A DNA stretch of 64,000 nucleotides from DATDEW01 sp046590205 (GTDB lineage: Bacteria; Bacteroidota; Ignavibacteria; Palsa-1295), in contig JBKJTT010000065.1 in the NCBI GenBank assembly GCA_046590205.1, positions 1 to 64,000 of the forward strand, written 5' to 3'. The notes beneath the pieces were generated by a model that was not told the origin of the DNA, did not search any database, and saw only the letters and a program-made list of their open reading frames with translations. Position numbers and translations under genes: made by a program. Of the stretch, positions 44,298-53,643 are shown piece after piece. Numbering within the stretch: position 1 is the first letter of the stretch; the number at the start of each line of letters is the position of its first letter.

Positions 44298-44545
44298 TGT
44301 AGCCCTAATCTATACTTGAGTATAAAGTTACGTACCTGTTTGACTTGATATGCTTTCGCATTTGAACCAAGTGGCTGTATGTTGAGGATTTCAGGAAGTC
44401 CTTCCTTCCAGTAAATATGGTGGCTTCCTTTTATCCTACTTTCAAGTCCCAACGTGTCAAGAAGCGAGCAAAGTTCAGAGAATCTGATGTTGGAATCGGA
44501 TCGTCCAGACATTACTTGCTCAAAAATCTGCTCCCTTCTACTCAT
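44294..44545 (-). CDS. hicA: HicA family mRNA interferase toxin
   Basis: This 83-residue protein contains the dsRNA-binding-like HicA signature. The catalytic His lies in RIKGSHHIYW (residues about 37-46), and NIQPLGSNAKAYQVKQVRNF follows. HicA toxins cleave mRNA and tmRNA. It is slightly longer than many HicA proteins (about 60 residues), with an extra N-terminal helix. Only 21 bp separate it from the upstream aminotransferase stop, so it may be read through from that gene. Confidence 0.85.
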   Translation of the reverse strand: MSRREQIFEQVMSGRSDSNIRFSELCSLLDTLGLESRIKGSHHIYWKEGLPEILNIQPLGSNAKAYQVKQVRNFILKYRLGLQ

Positions 44546-44566
44546 ACTGCAATCAGAAGAAATATG

Positions 44567-45730
44567 TTACGCCCCGAACAGCGTCCGAATCCTGCCCATT
44601 GCCTTCTCGATGTTCTCGATGGAGTTGGCGTAGCTGAAGCGGATGTAATTCTCGCCGTATGCACCGAATGATGTACCCGAGAGGCACGCTACGTTCGCTT
44701 CGTAGAGTATCTTATCAGCGATGGTGCGCGAGTCAAGCCCTGTACCTGTGATGTTCGGGAATACATAGAACGCGCCGAGCGGTTTATGGCACTTGAAGCC
44801 GGGGATGGAGTTCAGCGCATCAACGATGTAATCACGGCGGCGTTTGAATTCCTTCACGACTTCATCAACCCAGTCCTGCGGACCAGTCAATGCTTCCATA
44901 CCTGCGATCTGCACAAAAGTTGTAGCACAGCTTGGGACGTTCGTCTGGAGCTTCGCACACACTGCGGCGAAATCAGTCGGCATAATTCCAAAGCCAAGAC
45001 GCCAGCCCGTCATAGCATACGTTTTTGAAAAGCCGTCAAGAATAATTGTACGCTCACGCATTCCCGGAAGCGTTGCGATGGAGTGATTGATAAATCCGTC
45101 ATAGACAACTCTGCCATAGATCTCATCAGAAAGCACCATGATGTCGTTCTTAACTGCAATCTCTGCAATAGCTTTCAAATCATCAAGTGTCAGGATGCCA
45201 CCCGTCGGGTTCTGTGGCGAGTTTATGATTATCATCCGCGTCTTTGGCGAGACGAGCTTCTTTAGGTCTTCAACATCGAAACGAAATTCTTTTTCTTCCT
45301 TGAGCTGGAGCGGGACGGCAACACCACCTGCAAGCTCGATACAACTTTCGTAAATCGGGAAGCCGGGGTTCGGGTAGATAACCTCATCACCAGGGTCAAC
45401 TGACGCCATGATAGCATAGAACATGATGGGCTTTGCACCGGGAGAGATAACTACTTCGCTCGATGTGAATTCCAGACCACGACGTCTGCCCTCAACCTCC
45501 GCAATTACTCGGCGAGCTTCGGGAAGTCCGGGAGCAGGACCGTAATGTGTAAACCCATTATCAAGTGCTTCCTTTGCTGCGGCGATGATGTTCGGGGCGG
45601 TGTCAAAATCAGGTTCGCCAATCTCAAGATGGACGATGTCTTTTCCTTGTGCTTCAAGCTCGCGAGCTTTCTGAAGGACGACAAATGATGTTTCTGTTCC
45701 GAGACGGCTGATGCGTTGTGCTATATGCAT
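44567..45730 (-). CDS. Pyridoxal phosphate-dependent aminotransferase, class I
   Basis: The 387-residue fold-type I aminotransferase carries HLEIGEPDFDTAP at its N-terminus, INSPQNPTGG (Asn for PLP), DEIYGRVVYD and the PLP-lysine site GFSKTYAMTGWRLGF. An Arg (IRFSYA) near the C-terminus would bind the substrate carboxylate. It belongs to the aspartate aminotransferase-like subgroup; the exact amino acid cannot be decided. It heads the segment with hicAB on the same strand. Confidence 0.93.
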   Translation of the reverse strand: MHIAQRISRLGTETSFVVLQKARELEAQGKDIVHLEIGEPDFDTAPNIIAAAKEALDNGFTHYGPAPGLPEARRVIAEVEGRRRGLEFTSSEVVISPGAKPIMFYAIMASVDPGDEVIYPNPGFPIYESCIELAGGVAVPLQLKEEKEFRFDVEDLKKLVSPKTRMIIINSPQNPTGGILTLDDLKAIAEIAVKNDIMVLSDEIYGRVVYDGFINHSIATLPGMRERTIILDGFSKTYAMTGWRLGFGIMPTDFAAVCAKLQTNVPSCATTFVQIAGMEALTGPQDWVDEVVKEFKRRRDYIVDALNSIPGFKCHKPLGAFYVFPNITGTGLDSRTIADKILYEANVACLSGTSFGAYGENYIRFSYANSIENIEKAMGRIRTLFGA

Positions 45731-45772
45731 TCGTTATCTGTTGATATTCAAGAATACAAAAATACGTCAAAT

Positions 45773-45800
45773 AAAAAAGGGACAACCCAAAAGTCGTCCC
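45773..45800 (-). terminator. Rho-independent terminator of the sigma-factor operon
   Basis: On the minus strand GGGACGAC pairs with GTTGTCCC (eight pairs including G-U) and is followed by six T. It lies just downstream of the propeller lipoprotein gene. Confidence 0.8.
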
Positions 45801-45823
45801 CCTTTCTTCCTATGTAATAGTAT

Positions 45824-46915
45824 CTAACGCTTCCAGTGCGCTATATACGTATTTTGTGAGAGAATTTGTGTTGTTTTCGTTGAAATATCAAGCAGCTTGA
45901 GATCGTGTGTCCCGGCCGAATCCGGTGGTATACCTCGGTTATCTTCTGCGACAAAGAGAATATATTTTCCGTCATTTGAAAATGTGGGGTACTTAAGTTC
46001 GCAGATTGGGTCGGTATAGAGCGTCTCGTAATAATCGCTTGAAACCGACATCGAAGCTATCGATACCTTACCATGCTCAAATCGTGTGCAGATAATCTTA
46101 CTACCGTCAGGAGAGAATGAAGCAGCATAAAGAATACCATCCTCATCTTCATATATTTCTTTCTTTCCGGTACCGTCAGCATTGACAAGCATCATTTCAT
46201 ACTTGTTCTTATCTTTAATAATGATAAGTATCTGCTTCCCGTCAGGCGACCATGAAAGTGTCTTATCATCAAATTCATCGTGATCGCCAAGAAGTTTTAT
46301 TCTGCCAGTACCATTTATGTTCACTACTATAAGTGAATCTTTATGATTCCCGAGTCCGCCCTTGCGGTCTGTCGAAACAAATGCAATTCTGCTACCATCG
46401 GGTGAGAATGCGGGCACGAAGCCATCCTCAATATCTTTTGCAAGTATGACATCAGATGTACCATCGGTATTCATCACATGAAGTTCATGCTTAAATTGCG
46501 TTTGGATAGTGTAAAGTATCTTCGTAGCGTCCGGTGATAGTGAAGCTGCCTCAAGATAGTTTATCTCTTTAACAAGACGTCTATCTGTGCTGTCAATTGT
46601 CGCAAGCATCAGACTTATCTTTGTCGGTAGAGGGTACGACAATTGATAATTATAATAGAGATACTTATCTTTCGATGGTTTCGAGAGGTATAGTACATTC
46701 TCCGAGAGGCGCAGGAGGTCATGCGGCGAACTACCATCAACTTTCATCGTCGCAATAACCCATGAGTTGTCATGCTCTGCCGTTGCATAGAGGATATCAT
46801 GCAATTCAGAAGTATTCTTACCCGGATCTACGGGAGGCACATCAATGAAGCTCTCGCGGCACGAAGACAGCCCGAATGCAACACTGACAATAAATATGAA
46901 GAGTATTTTTTTCAT
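45824..46915 (-). CDS. Lipoprotein with TolB/PD40-like beta-propeller
   Basis: This 363-residue protein has a signal peptide and lipobox LSSC (Cys19). At least four PD40 blades follow, with the repeated pattern FSPDGSRIAFVS, WSPDGKQILIII, FSPDGSKIICTR and FSNDGKYILFVA. Such propellers in TolB and related proteins bind protein partners at the envelope. It is the last gene of the sigma/anti-sigma operon (5 bp from the anti-sigma-like gene), so it may be a sensor or ligand-binding accessory. It is not TolB itself: there is no TolB N-terminal domain and no tol/pal context. Confidence 0.85.
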   Translation of the reverse strand: MKKILFIFIVSVAFGLSSCRESFIDVPPVDPGKNTSELHDILYATAEHDNSWVIATMKVDGSSPHDLLRLSENVLYLSKPSKDKYLYYNYQLSYPLPTKISLMLATIDSTDRRLVKEINYLEAASLSPDATKILYTIQTQFKHELHVMNTDGTSDVILAKDIEDGFVPAFSPDGSRIAFVSTDRKGGLGNHKDSLIVVNINGTGRIKLLGDHDEFDDKTLSWSPDGKQILIIIKDKNKYEMMLVNADGTGKKEIYEDEDGILYAASFSPDGSKIICTRFEHGKVSIASMSVSSDYYETLYTDPICELKYPTFSNDGKYILFVAEDNRGIPPDSAGTHDLKLLDISTKTTQILSQNTYIAHWKR

Positions 46916-46920
46916 AAAAG

Positions 46921-48165
46921 TTAAAATCGTACTGCTACACCGGTAGTCATTGATATCTTCTCGCCGTGACCCCAGTTGCCGTTATATCGGTAGGATTGCA
47001 TCATCCCTTCAACACCGAGCATAAGCTCTACACGGCTATCGGGCTGCCAGACCATACCCGTCGTAAGTTTTCCCATCGGGCCCGATACAGTACCGCCGCC
47101 GAGTATCTGACCAAAGAGCTGCAACCCGCCGAGGGAAACGAAGGGGGCGGTCGTGAAGCGGTAGAACATACCGCCCCACAATAGACTTGTCTTCTGTTCT
47201 ATAGTGCCGTCAGAACCGACGACATTCATGGGGAATGTCTCTTGTCCACCTTCAATACCGAACGAATGATTGTTCGTAAGGTTATAGCGGACATTTACGG
47301 AAAGATTATTGACGAGCTCTTTCTCGCTTGACTCGATCTCTCTACTCGGGAATAACGTAAGCATTGTCATGCCTCTGATGCCGACAAAGATATCATTGCC
47401 ATCAATCGTTTTTGTTCCGCGAATATCAGAAAGCGTTGTTTGCTCTTTATCATTTATACTCTTAATCGGAAGATCCTCAATCGGATTCTCATCCTTCGGA
47501 GTTACGCTCGGCGTTGCTACTTCTTTTATTGCCACTTCATTGCTTGAATTAATATTCGTATTCTGTGGTACGAATATTTCCTTCTCAATAACAACAGTGT
47601 CATGTATAACTGCCGATGGTACATATACCGTCTTCACAATAGTACGTGTGCTTGCTGAAGTGTTCGTATTTGTTTCCGCCAGTAATTCTCTCGGAGCAAT
47701 TGCAGAAAGTGCAGGCGCCGGATTCACAGATACACTTTGCAAAGTTTGTTCTGCAACAGGTTGTCCGTTTGAAATACTATTTGATGCATCACCTGAACTA
47801 ACCGCGAAGTACGTAACTGCCGAACCAAGCAGCGCAGCCGCAATAGGAATAACCATCTTCGATGTGAGAGCAAACCAGCCCGTCTTTGCGGCTGTACTGA
47901 TACTCGTACCGATAGCCGCTCCGCCGCCAAGACCTACCGTCGCAAGACCAAGCTTTGTAAAGAGCGCACCAGTCAAGAACGGTGCGGGCTTTGTGTCGCG
48001 TACTTCATGCTCAAAAGCATTCTTCATCTTGAGCGCACGCTCGAACTCATCCTGCAATTCATGATCTTTGCTCATTGCATCAAAGAGCCGTCCACGTTCA
48101 GTGGGTGTCGCTTCTCCATCGAGCAGAAGGTAGATGAGTTCGTTAGTTGTAAGTTGCTGTTCCAT
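46921..48165 (-). CDS. Membrane-anchored anti-sigma-like protein with barrel-like C-terminal domain
   Basis: This 414-residue protein is encoded directly after an ECF sigma factor gene (6-bp gap). Residues 1-60 look like a cytoplasmic anti-sigma domain (NELIYLLLDGEATPTERGRL), without a zinc HCC motif. A transmembrane helix lies at about 104-122 (MVIPIAAALLGSAVTYFAV). A Ser/Thr/Pro-rich linker runs to about 255, and the last 160 residues have alternating strands ending ISMTTGVAVRF with a terminal Phe, as in small outer-membrane barrels. I infer it holds the sigma factor at the inner membrane and may reach the outer membrane. The barrel call is by pattern only. Confidence 0.7.
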   Translation of the reverse strand: MEQQLTTNELIYLLLDGEATPTERGRLFDAMSKDHELQDEFERALKMKNAFEHEVRDTKPAPFLTGALFTKLGLATVGLGGGAAIGTSISTAAKTGWFALTSKMVIPIAAALLGSAVTYFAVSSGDASNSISNGQPVAEQTLQSVSVNPAPALSAIAPRELLAETNTNTSASTRTIVKTVYVPSAVIHDTVVIEKEIFVPQNTNINSSNEVAIKEVATPSVTPKDENPIEDLPIKSINDKEQTTLSDIRGTKTIDGNDIFVGIRGMTMLTLFPSREIESSEKELVNNLSVNVRYNLTNNHSFGIEGGQETFPMNVVGSDGTIEQKTSLLWGGMFYRFTTAPFVSLGGLQLFGQILGGGTVSGPMGKLTTGMVWQPDSRVELMLGVEGMMQSYRYNGNWGHGEKISMTTGVAVRF

Positions 48166-48171
48166 TTGTTA

Positions 48172-48756
48172 TTATGCTCCTTGTCTTTCTCCGTCCTTTG
48201 GTTCTGATAAGTACGGAGTTAGAATTTTTTGCATTTGCTGCTTGGCTCGAACTATCCAGTTACGGATGGTCGTCACCGGTACACCCATCATTTCGCTTAT
48301 CTCCTGATAGCTCATGCCACCATATACTTGCAGTGTTAGTACTTCTCTGTATTGCTCCGGCAGAAGTTCGAGCGACATTGCGATAAGCTCCGAGGTTTCT
48401 TTTTGCTCGTATGTCGTATCAATGTAGGGCATCTGAAAATCTTCTATCGGCACCGTAGGTCGTTCATCACGCTTCGCATTAAGTATCAGGTTACGGGCAA
48501 TCCGAAGAAGATATGCCGGCACGTTCGTAAACTCGCTGATTGTCTGCGAGCTTTTGAAGAACCGAACGAACGTCTCCTGATAGATATCTTCGGCTTGGTC
48601 AACTGACGGCATTGCCCGTTTGCAGTAGAGCCAAATCCTGGAGGAATAGCGCGAATAGAGTTCGCCGAAAGCGGTATCCCGCTCTGCGCCCTCTACTTTG
48701 AGAAGCTGACACAGCCCCTCATCGCTCAATGCAGCATATTTCCTCTGTTTTGCCAC
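48172..48756 (-). CDS. ECF-type RNA polymerase sigma factor
   Basis: This 194-residue sigma-70 family protein has region 2 (AEDIYQETFVRFFKS) for -10 recognition and region 4 (LPEQYREVLTLQVYGGMSYQ, then EISEMMGVPVTTIRNWIVRAK) with a helix-turn-helix for -35 recognition. Regions 1 and 3 are absent, as in ECF factors. It is the first gene of the three-gene operon with a putative anti-sigma protein and a propeller lipoprotein, so it probably responds to an envelope signal and activates its own operon. Confidence 0.92.
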   Translation of the reverse strand: MAKQRKYAALSDEGLCQLLKVEGAERDTAFGELYSRYSSRIWLYCKRAMPSVDQAEDIYQETFVRFFKSSQTISEFTNVPAYLLRIARNLILNAKRDERPTVPIEDFQMPYIDTTYEQKETSELIAMSLELLPEQYREVLTLQVYGGMSYQEISEMMGVPVTTIRNWIVRAKQQMQKILTPYLSEPKDGERQGA

Positions 48757-49036
48757 TATAGAAATGACACGTAAAGCCCCCGATAGTTTCGGAATTGATT
48801 ATTTTTCTTCAATTGGCAACATTTGATAAATTCTTAACGTTTAGCCCTCGTAATCACAATTTATATGACAGAAGGTAATACTAAACCTCCATCGCGATTC
48901 CGCCAAAGCTAAGGCGGGAGAATACGGCTTTTTCCAGAAACGCCCGAGACTCCCTCCGCATCTTTCTCGGGATCAACAAAATCACAGTTTCTTTCATAGT
49001 TGCCAAAGTTGGCGGCATAATATCAGGAGTACATTC
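48757..49036. other. 280-bp divergent intergenic region between the sigma-factor operon and mgtE
   Basis: Two hairpins are visible. One is CCGCC/GGCGG within 48898-48918, and the other is CCCGAGA (48943-48949) with TCTCGGG (48965-48971). An SD (AGGAG) precedes the mgtE ATG. I looked for a magnesium (M-box) riboswitch because mgtE follows, but saw no convincing conserved core. No small gene was found. Confidence 0.5.
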
Positions 49037-50416
49037 ATGCTCGGAAAACTCTTACAGCCGGAAATAAACGAGATGATCGCAATCCGCGACTTTGCCTCGC
49101 TCAAGGAGATCATCCTCGAATGGACTGCGCCGGAAATAGCAGAGGTTATCGAAGATGTTGAACTTGAAGATCGTGCGATTATCTTTCGTTTACTCCCTCA
49201 AGATATATCAACATCGGTATTCGAGTATCTTGAGCTTGCCTCGCAAGAACAGTTGCTTCGTTCGCTTGGTCAGGCAGAAGTTGAAGCCATCATCAATGAC
49301 ATGGCTGCTGATGATAGAACTACCCTTTTCGAGGATCTGCCCGGTCCGATAACAAAGCAGCTCATCACTCTTCTATCCCCGCAAGAGCGGCTGACTGCCT
49401 TAAAGCTCCTCGGCTATCCTGAATCATCTATCGGGCGACTCATGACTCCCGAATACATTGCTGTCCATGAAGACTGGACTGTTCAGCAAGTGCTTGATTT
49501 TATCCGCAAGAATGGCGATGACCAAGAGAATCTCCAACTCGTCTATGTTATTGATTATCGAGGGCGACTCATTGATGATATTAAAATCAACAGATTCTTG
49601 ATAACATCGCTCGAAGGAAAAGTCGAAGACTTGATGGATTCCACATTCGTCTCGCTCCATGCAAATGACGATCAGGAAACTGCTATCGAAGTATTCAGAA
49701 AGTATGACAGAGAAGCATTACCTGTCGTAGATAATGAAGGTCATCTGCTCGGAGTTGTAACAGTTGATGACGTTCTCGACGTTGTCGAAGAAGAAGCAAC
49801 AGAAGATATTCAAAAGATCGGTGGTACATCTGCTCTTGATGAGCCATATATGGATACGCCGTTCTTCAAACTCATACAAAAACGAGCCGGTTGGCTTATC
49901 GTTCTCTTCTTAGGTGAGATGCTCACAGCAAGCGCAATGGCATTCTTTGAAGATGAACTTGCTCGTGCTATCGTCCTTGCAACATTTATTCCCTTGATCA
50001 TTTCATCAGGTGGAAACTCCGGTTCGCAGGCATCAACACTCGTTATCCGTGCGATGGCGCTCGGGGAAATAACAATTAAGGATTGGTGGCGAGTTGTTAG
50101 CCGTGAGTTTTTTTCCGGGCTTACACTCGGTCTGATACTCGGAATCATCGGATTTCTACGAATAGAACTCTGGTCAACATTCTCGCCTATTTATGGCGAA
50201 CATGCAACCCTCATCGGCGCAACAGTAGGTCTTACACTTACGTGTATCGTTATGTGGGGCACGCTAACCGGCTCGATACTTCCGCTCTTACTAAAACGTT
50301 TCGGCTTTGACCCGGCAACATCATCAGCCCCATTCGTCGCAACACTCGTTGACGTAACAGGGCTTATTATTTACTTCGGTACAGCGTCGGTAATCTTGAG
50401 CGGAACGTTGCTTTAA
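49037..50416 (+). CDS. mgtE: Magnesium transporter MgtE
   Basis: MgtE is a Mg2+-gated Mg2+ channel. The 459 residues comprise an N-terminal superhelical domain (to about 130), two CBS domains (about 135-260, with the RYDREALPVVDNEGHLLGVVTVDDV-type motif, here ALPVVDNEGHLLGVVTVDD), a plug helix and five transmembrane helices (about 285-459). The pore signature PLIISSGGNSGSQAS is present. An SD (AGGAG) lies before the ATG. Its stop overlaps the convergent TldE gene by 4 bp. Confidence 0.96.
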   Translation: MLGKLLQPEINEMIAIRDFASLKEIILEWTAPEIAEVIEDVELEDRAIIFRLLPQDISTSVFEYLELASQEQLLRSLGQAEVEAIINDMAADDRTTLFEDLPGPITKQLITLLSPQERLTALKLLGYPESSIGRLMTPEYIAVHEDWTVQQVLDFIRKNGDDQENLQLVYVIDYRGRLIDDIKINRFLITSLEGKVEDLMDSTFVSLHANDDQETAIEVFRKYDREALPVVDNEGHLLGVVTVDDVLDVVEEEATEDIQKIGGTSALDEPYMDTPFFKLIQKRAGWLIVLFLGEMLTASAMAFFEDELARAIVLATFIPLIISSGGNSGSQASTLVIRAMALGEITIKDWWRVVSREFFSGLTLGLILGIIGFLRIELWSTFSPIYGEHATLIGATVGLTLTCIVMWGTLTGSILPLLLKRFGFDPATSSAPFVATLVDVTGLIIYFGTASVILSGTLL

Positions 50417-51777
50417 ACAGCATCGCTTATACTCGCAAAATTAAATCCGCTTGTTACGATGAGGGGGCAGAGCATCGGCATGCCGTCCCAGCCGTCACGT
50501 GGGGCAGTGGCTACGGGCTTTGATGCACCAATGATGTTCTTAAATACTGCAAGCGGTGACTCATTCCACCGGAAGTTCACGACACCGTGTTTTATTTTTC
50601 CGTCTTCAAAATAATAAAGTCCGTCGCGCGTGAGACCTGTCTTTAAAAGTGTTTGGTTATCGAGGTCGCGGATATACCAAAAACTTGTAATGAGGAATCC
50701 TTCTTTGACTGTCGTAAGATAATCTTCGGGGAGCATTGCGCCGCCTGCTTCAAGAATAAGATTTGATGGACCGGGCTGCGGTGCTTTGCCTGTCTTCTGC
50801 GCCCAATAGCGTGAGCGCTGCATATTCTGAAGTTTTCCATCAGTAAACCAATCAACCTGTCCACTTGGAAGACCATTATCAGCATAGATACCTGCTGGCA
50901 CCATTGGGTGATTAGGATCGGAGTAAATACGAACTCCATCAGCAAGAAGTTTTTCTCCTACGGCAGTTGCTCCGTTTGGACGAGAGAACGCACTTCTTCC
51001 CTCTTCTGCATCACGAGCATCAAGCGACCAGACAAGCTGTTGAACCATATCAGCAGTTGCCGATGGTTCAAGTATCGCTTTGTGCACACCCGGGTCATAC
51101 TCTTTTGGACTATCCCATGCAACACATTTATCTACAGCGCGATTTATCGCAAGGTTTGCCTCGAGTCGTGCAATAGCATGTGACGCTTTTTTATTCCATC
51201 CGCTTGATGACCCCTTCTCATTGCGAATAGTCGTTGAAAACGTTGTTCGTGTTTTTTGGTCGTTCGCAAAAATACCTTTTGAATTTGCGAACGAGAAACG
51301 CGAAGTCGTTGATTCAATAAATCCTGATGCAATAAGTTGACGTGCTTTCGCTTCTTTTATCGCTTGGTCTGCGATGCGAGAACGCTCGTTCGAGGAATAC
51401 TCTGTATCTGCGCTTGATGAATCAAACTGCCCGCTTCGCAAATACTTTTGCTTTTCACTAAGCGGACTAGCAAGCTCTTCATTATCAGGCGCAAGTGATG
51501 CTATCTCTGTTGCACGAGCAACTGCACGTTTGAGTCCATCTTCGGAGAGATCATTCGTCGAGACAGTGCCGGATTTCTTACCGTTAGCGCATGTAATGTT
51601 TACGGTTGTATTGACAGACGAGCCGCTTGTCGTAACGGTATTCGCCGCAAAACGGAGATTAGCCGAGTGCTCGGAGTTAATGCTCACTTCGCACCACTCT
51701 GCCTTTGAGAAGCTGATAATCTTTTTCGAGAGATTCTCTAACTCAAGCGCCGATATAATGTCTTTACTGATTGCCAT
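50413..51777 (-). CDS. TldE/PmbA-like protein of the TldD-TldE metalloprotease pair
   Basis: This 454-residue protein belongs to the TldD/PmbA family but lacks the HExxxH zinc motif, as expected of the TldE subunit. It shares the family NITCANGKKSGTVSTNDLSE and AVARATEIASLAPDNEEL segments. TldD-TldE complexes degrade unfolded peptides and mature some RiPPs (for example microcin B17) in the cytoplasm. There is no signal peptide. It lies 32 bp downstream of tldD on the same strand, so the two are probably co-transcribed. Confidence 0.88.
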   Translation of the reverse strand: MAISKDIISALELENLSKKIISFSKAEWCEVSINSEHSANLRFAANTVTTSGSSVNTTVNITCANGKKSGTVSTNDLSEDGLKRAVARATEIASLAPDNEELASPLSEKQKYLRSGQFDSSSADTEYSSNERSRIADQAIKEAKARQLIASGFIESTTSRFSFANSKGIFANDQKTRTTFSTTIRNEKGSSSGWNKKASHAIARLEANLAINRAVDKCVAWDSPKEYDPGVHKAILEPSATADMVQQLVWSLDARDAEEGRSAFSRPNGATAVGEKLLADGVRIYSDPNHPMVPAGIYADNGLPSGQVDWFTDGKLQNMQRSRYWAQKTGKAPQPGPSNLILEAGGAMLPEDYLTTVKEGFLITSFWYIRDLDNQTLLKTGLTRDGLYYFEDGKIKHGVVNFRWNESPLAVFKNIIGASKPVATAPRDGWDGMPMLCPLIVTSGFNFASISDAV

Positions 51778-51809
51778 GTGATCAAAATTAATTATCGTAA
51801 TGAGTAGCG

Positions 51810-53447
51810 TTAGTGGTTACAATCTTCATGATGGAGCATACCGCTCCGCGAATTCGCAGATTGTGAACGAGTATTGAGCACGTTGATTTTTCTAAACCGT
51901 GCAACAGGACAGCCATGCGAGACGGGGTTCGATTGTGATGGTTCTCCTTTGCCATCATACATTGAACCGCCTATCATGTATGTGCTCGCATCACCGAGCA
52001 TATCGAGTTTTTTCCAGAACGGAGTTGACTGCGATTGATAGGCAACATCACGAAGCATTCGAGTTATCTTACCGTCCTTGACCTCGTAAGCAACTTGACC
52101 CGTGAATTGGAAATTAAATCGTTGTTGATCGATCGAAAAACTTGAGTTGCCCTTTATATATATTCCATTCGACGTCTCTTTGATAATATCTTCAAGCGAA
52201 GTTGCGATAGGATTTGGCTTCAAGCTAACGTTCGGCATTCTCTGGAACGGTACGTTCGACCATCCTTGAGCGTAGCTCTCGCCATGCGACTTTGTCTCGT
52301 TCAAGTACTTCGCTTGCTCGCGGGTAGTTTGTGCACTAACAAGCTCGCCTTTATCAATGATAGAATACTCGGTTGCCGGACATCCGTCATCATCATAACC
52401 AACGGTTGCAAGTGCGCCAACTTGTGTTCTATCAGCAACGATGTTCAGAAGCTCACTCCCATACGTATAACGACCGATCCTATCTTGCTGTAAGAAACTT
52501 GTTCCTGCGAAGTTCGCTTCAAAGCCCATGATGCGGTCAAGTTCTGTTGGATGACCGATGCTCTCATGTATAGTGAGCCATAGATGTGTCGGATGAAGGA
52601 TGAGGTCATACTCATCAGGTGTTACACTTACTGCCGATACTTTTTCGCTTGCTTCAGAGACTGCTTGTGCAATTTCATCTTTATATGGATACTCCTCTAC
52701 GTATTCATACCCCTTCCCTTGCGGAAGGACGAAGAGCGCGCGTGATGCGAACTCTCCTTTTGCAATATCACTGGCTGTAATCCATGTCGATGGATTCATG
52801 CGAGTTACTTCCTGCCATATCCGTGAACCCTCACTCGATGCAAAAAACTTCTCCTCGCGGACAGAATCCATGTTCGAGGTAACAAGTATCTTCTTGCCAC
52901 CGGAATTTGCACCAAGAGCCATACCATGAATGTTCAGAAGCATCTCTGCACGTTCTTTGAATGATACCTCGAATGGGTTCTTCTTTATCGGAGTCTTCCA
53001 CTCTGCCGTTATCGCTTCAACTGGCGCAAGCTCGACGGGTGATGATTGCAGTTTTGCATTGGCAGTTGCAATCTGTATCGCCTCGTTACAGGCACGTTTT
53101 GCGCTGTCTTCAGTTACGTTGCGCGTTGATGAGAATCCCCATGTGCCATCTTTGATGACACGGATACCTATCCCGAATGAATCAGAATCGTTGATACCGG
53201 TAACAACATTGTTCCGCGCGCTTACCGACTGACGCAAGTAATGCGAAATACGAACATCACAGTAGGTCGCGCCTTTTTCTTTTGCATAGGCAAGAATGGT
53301 TTCTGCGAGTGCTTGTTCGGAAGCGGAAGGTTTTGATAGCCCTGCCGGAGCAGAGGCACGAGCAGCACGAGCGAAACGGCTATCAAGCCCGGTAAGCGCT
53401 AACGCGCCTCCGGCAAGTGCCCCTTTGAGAAAAGATCTTCTTTCCAT
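51810..53447 (-). CDS. TldD family metalloprotease with a Tat signal
   Basis: The 545-residue protein has the zinc motif HESIGH (His294, Glu295, His299, the HExxxH form of TldD) and is the catalytic partner of TldE. Its N-terminus is ERRSFLKGALAGGALALTG, a good twin-arginine signal (R-R-x-F-L-K, then a hydrophobic core and an Ala-rich cleavage area near residue 33). E. coli TldD is cytosolic, so export is unusual for that model, although FCB members of the family may differ. TldE downstream has no such signal, leaving open how the pair could meet. Confidence 0.88.
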   Translation of the reverse strand: MERRSFLKGALAGGALALTGLDSRFARAARASAPAGLSKPSASEQALAETILAYAKEKGATYCDVRISHYLRQSVSARNNVVTGINDSDSFGIGIRVIKDGTWGFSSTRNVTEDSAKRACNEAIQIATANAKLQSSPVELAPVEAITAEWKTPIKKNPFEVSFKERAEMLLNIHGMALGANSGGKKILVTSNMDSVREEKFFASSEGSRIWQEVTRMNPSTWITASDIAKGEFASRALFVLPQGKGYEYVEEYPYKDEIAQAVSEASEKVSAVSVTPDEYDLILHPTHLWLTIHESIGHPTELDRIMGFEANFAGTSFLQQDRIGRYTYGSELLNIVADRTQVGALATVGYDDDGCPATEYSIIDKGELVSAQTTREQAKYLNETKSHGESYAQGWSNVPFQRMPNVSLKPNPIATSLEDIIKETSNGIYIKGNSSFSIDQQRFNFQFTGQVAYEVKDGKITRMLRDVAYQSQSTPFWKKLDMLGDASTYMIGGSMYDGKGEPSQSNPVSHGCPVARFRKINVLNTRSQSANSRSGMLHHEDCNH

Positions 53448-53643
53448 AATACTATCTGTTAAAGTCTGAACAGCGAAAATACGGAGTGAAATGGGTTCTC
53501 AAATGAAAAGCTATAGGGCAGATAGCAGCGTCTCCCCTTGCGACCTAAACAATTAATTAATTCTTAACGCGATTGGATGAACTCTATGGTAAAATTTTGG
53601 ATTAGAATGCATAGCCAATTTTGGCTTTTGGAAGGAGCACACT

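Noticed and set aside
48757..49036. Magnesium (M-box) riboswitch upstream of mgtE
   Set aside because: The context fits, but I could not find the conserved M-box core or a terminator/anti-terminator pair; only two simple hairpins are visible.
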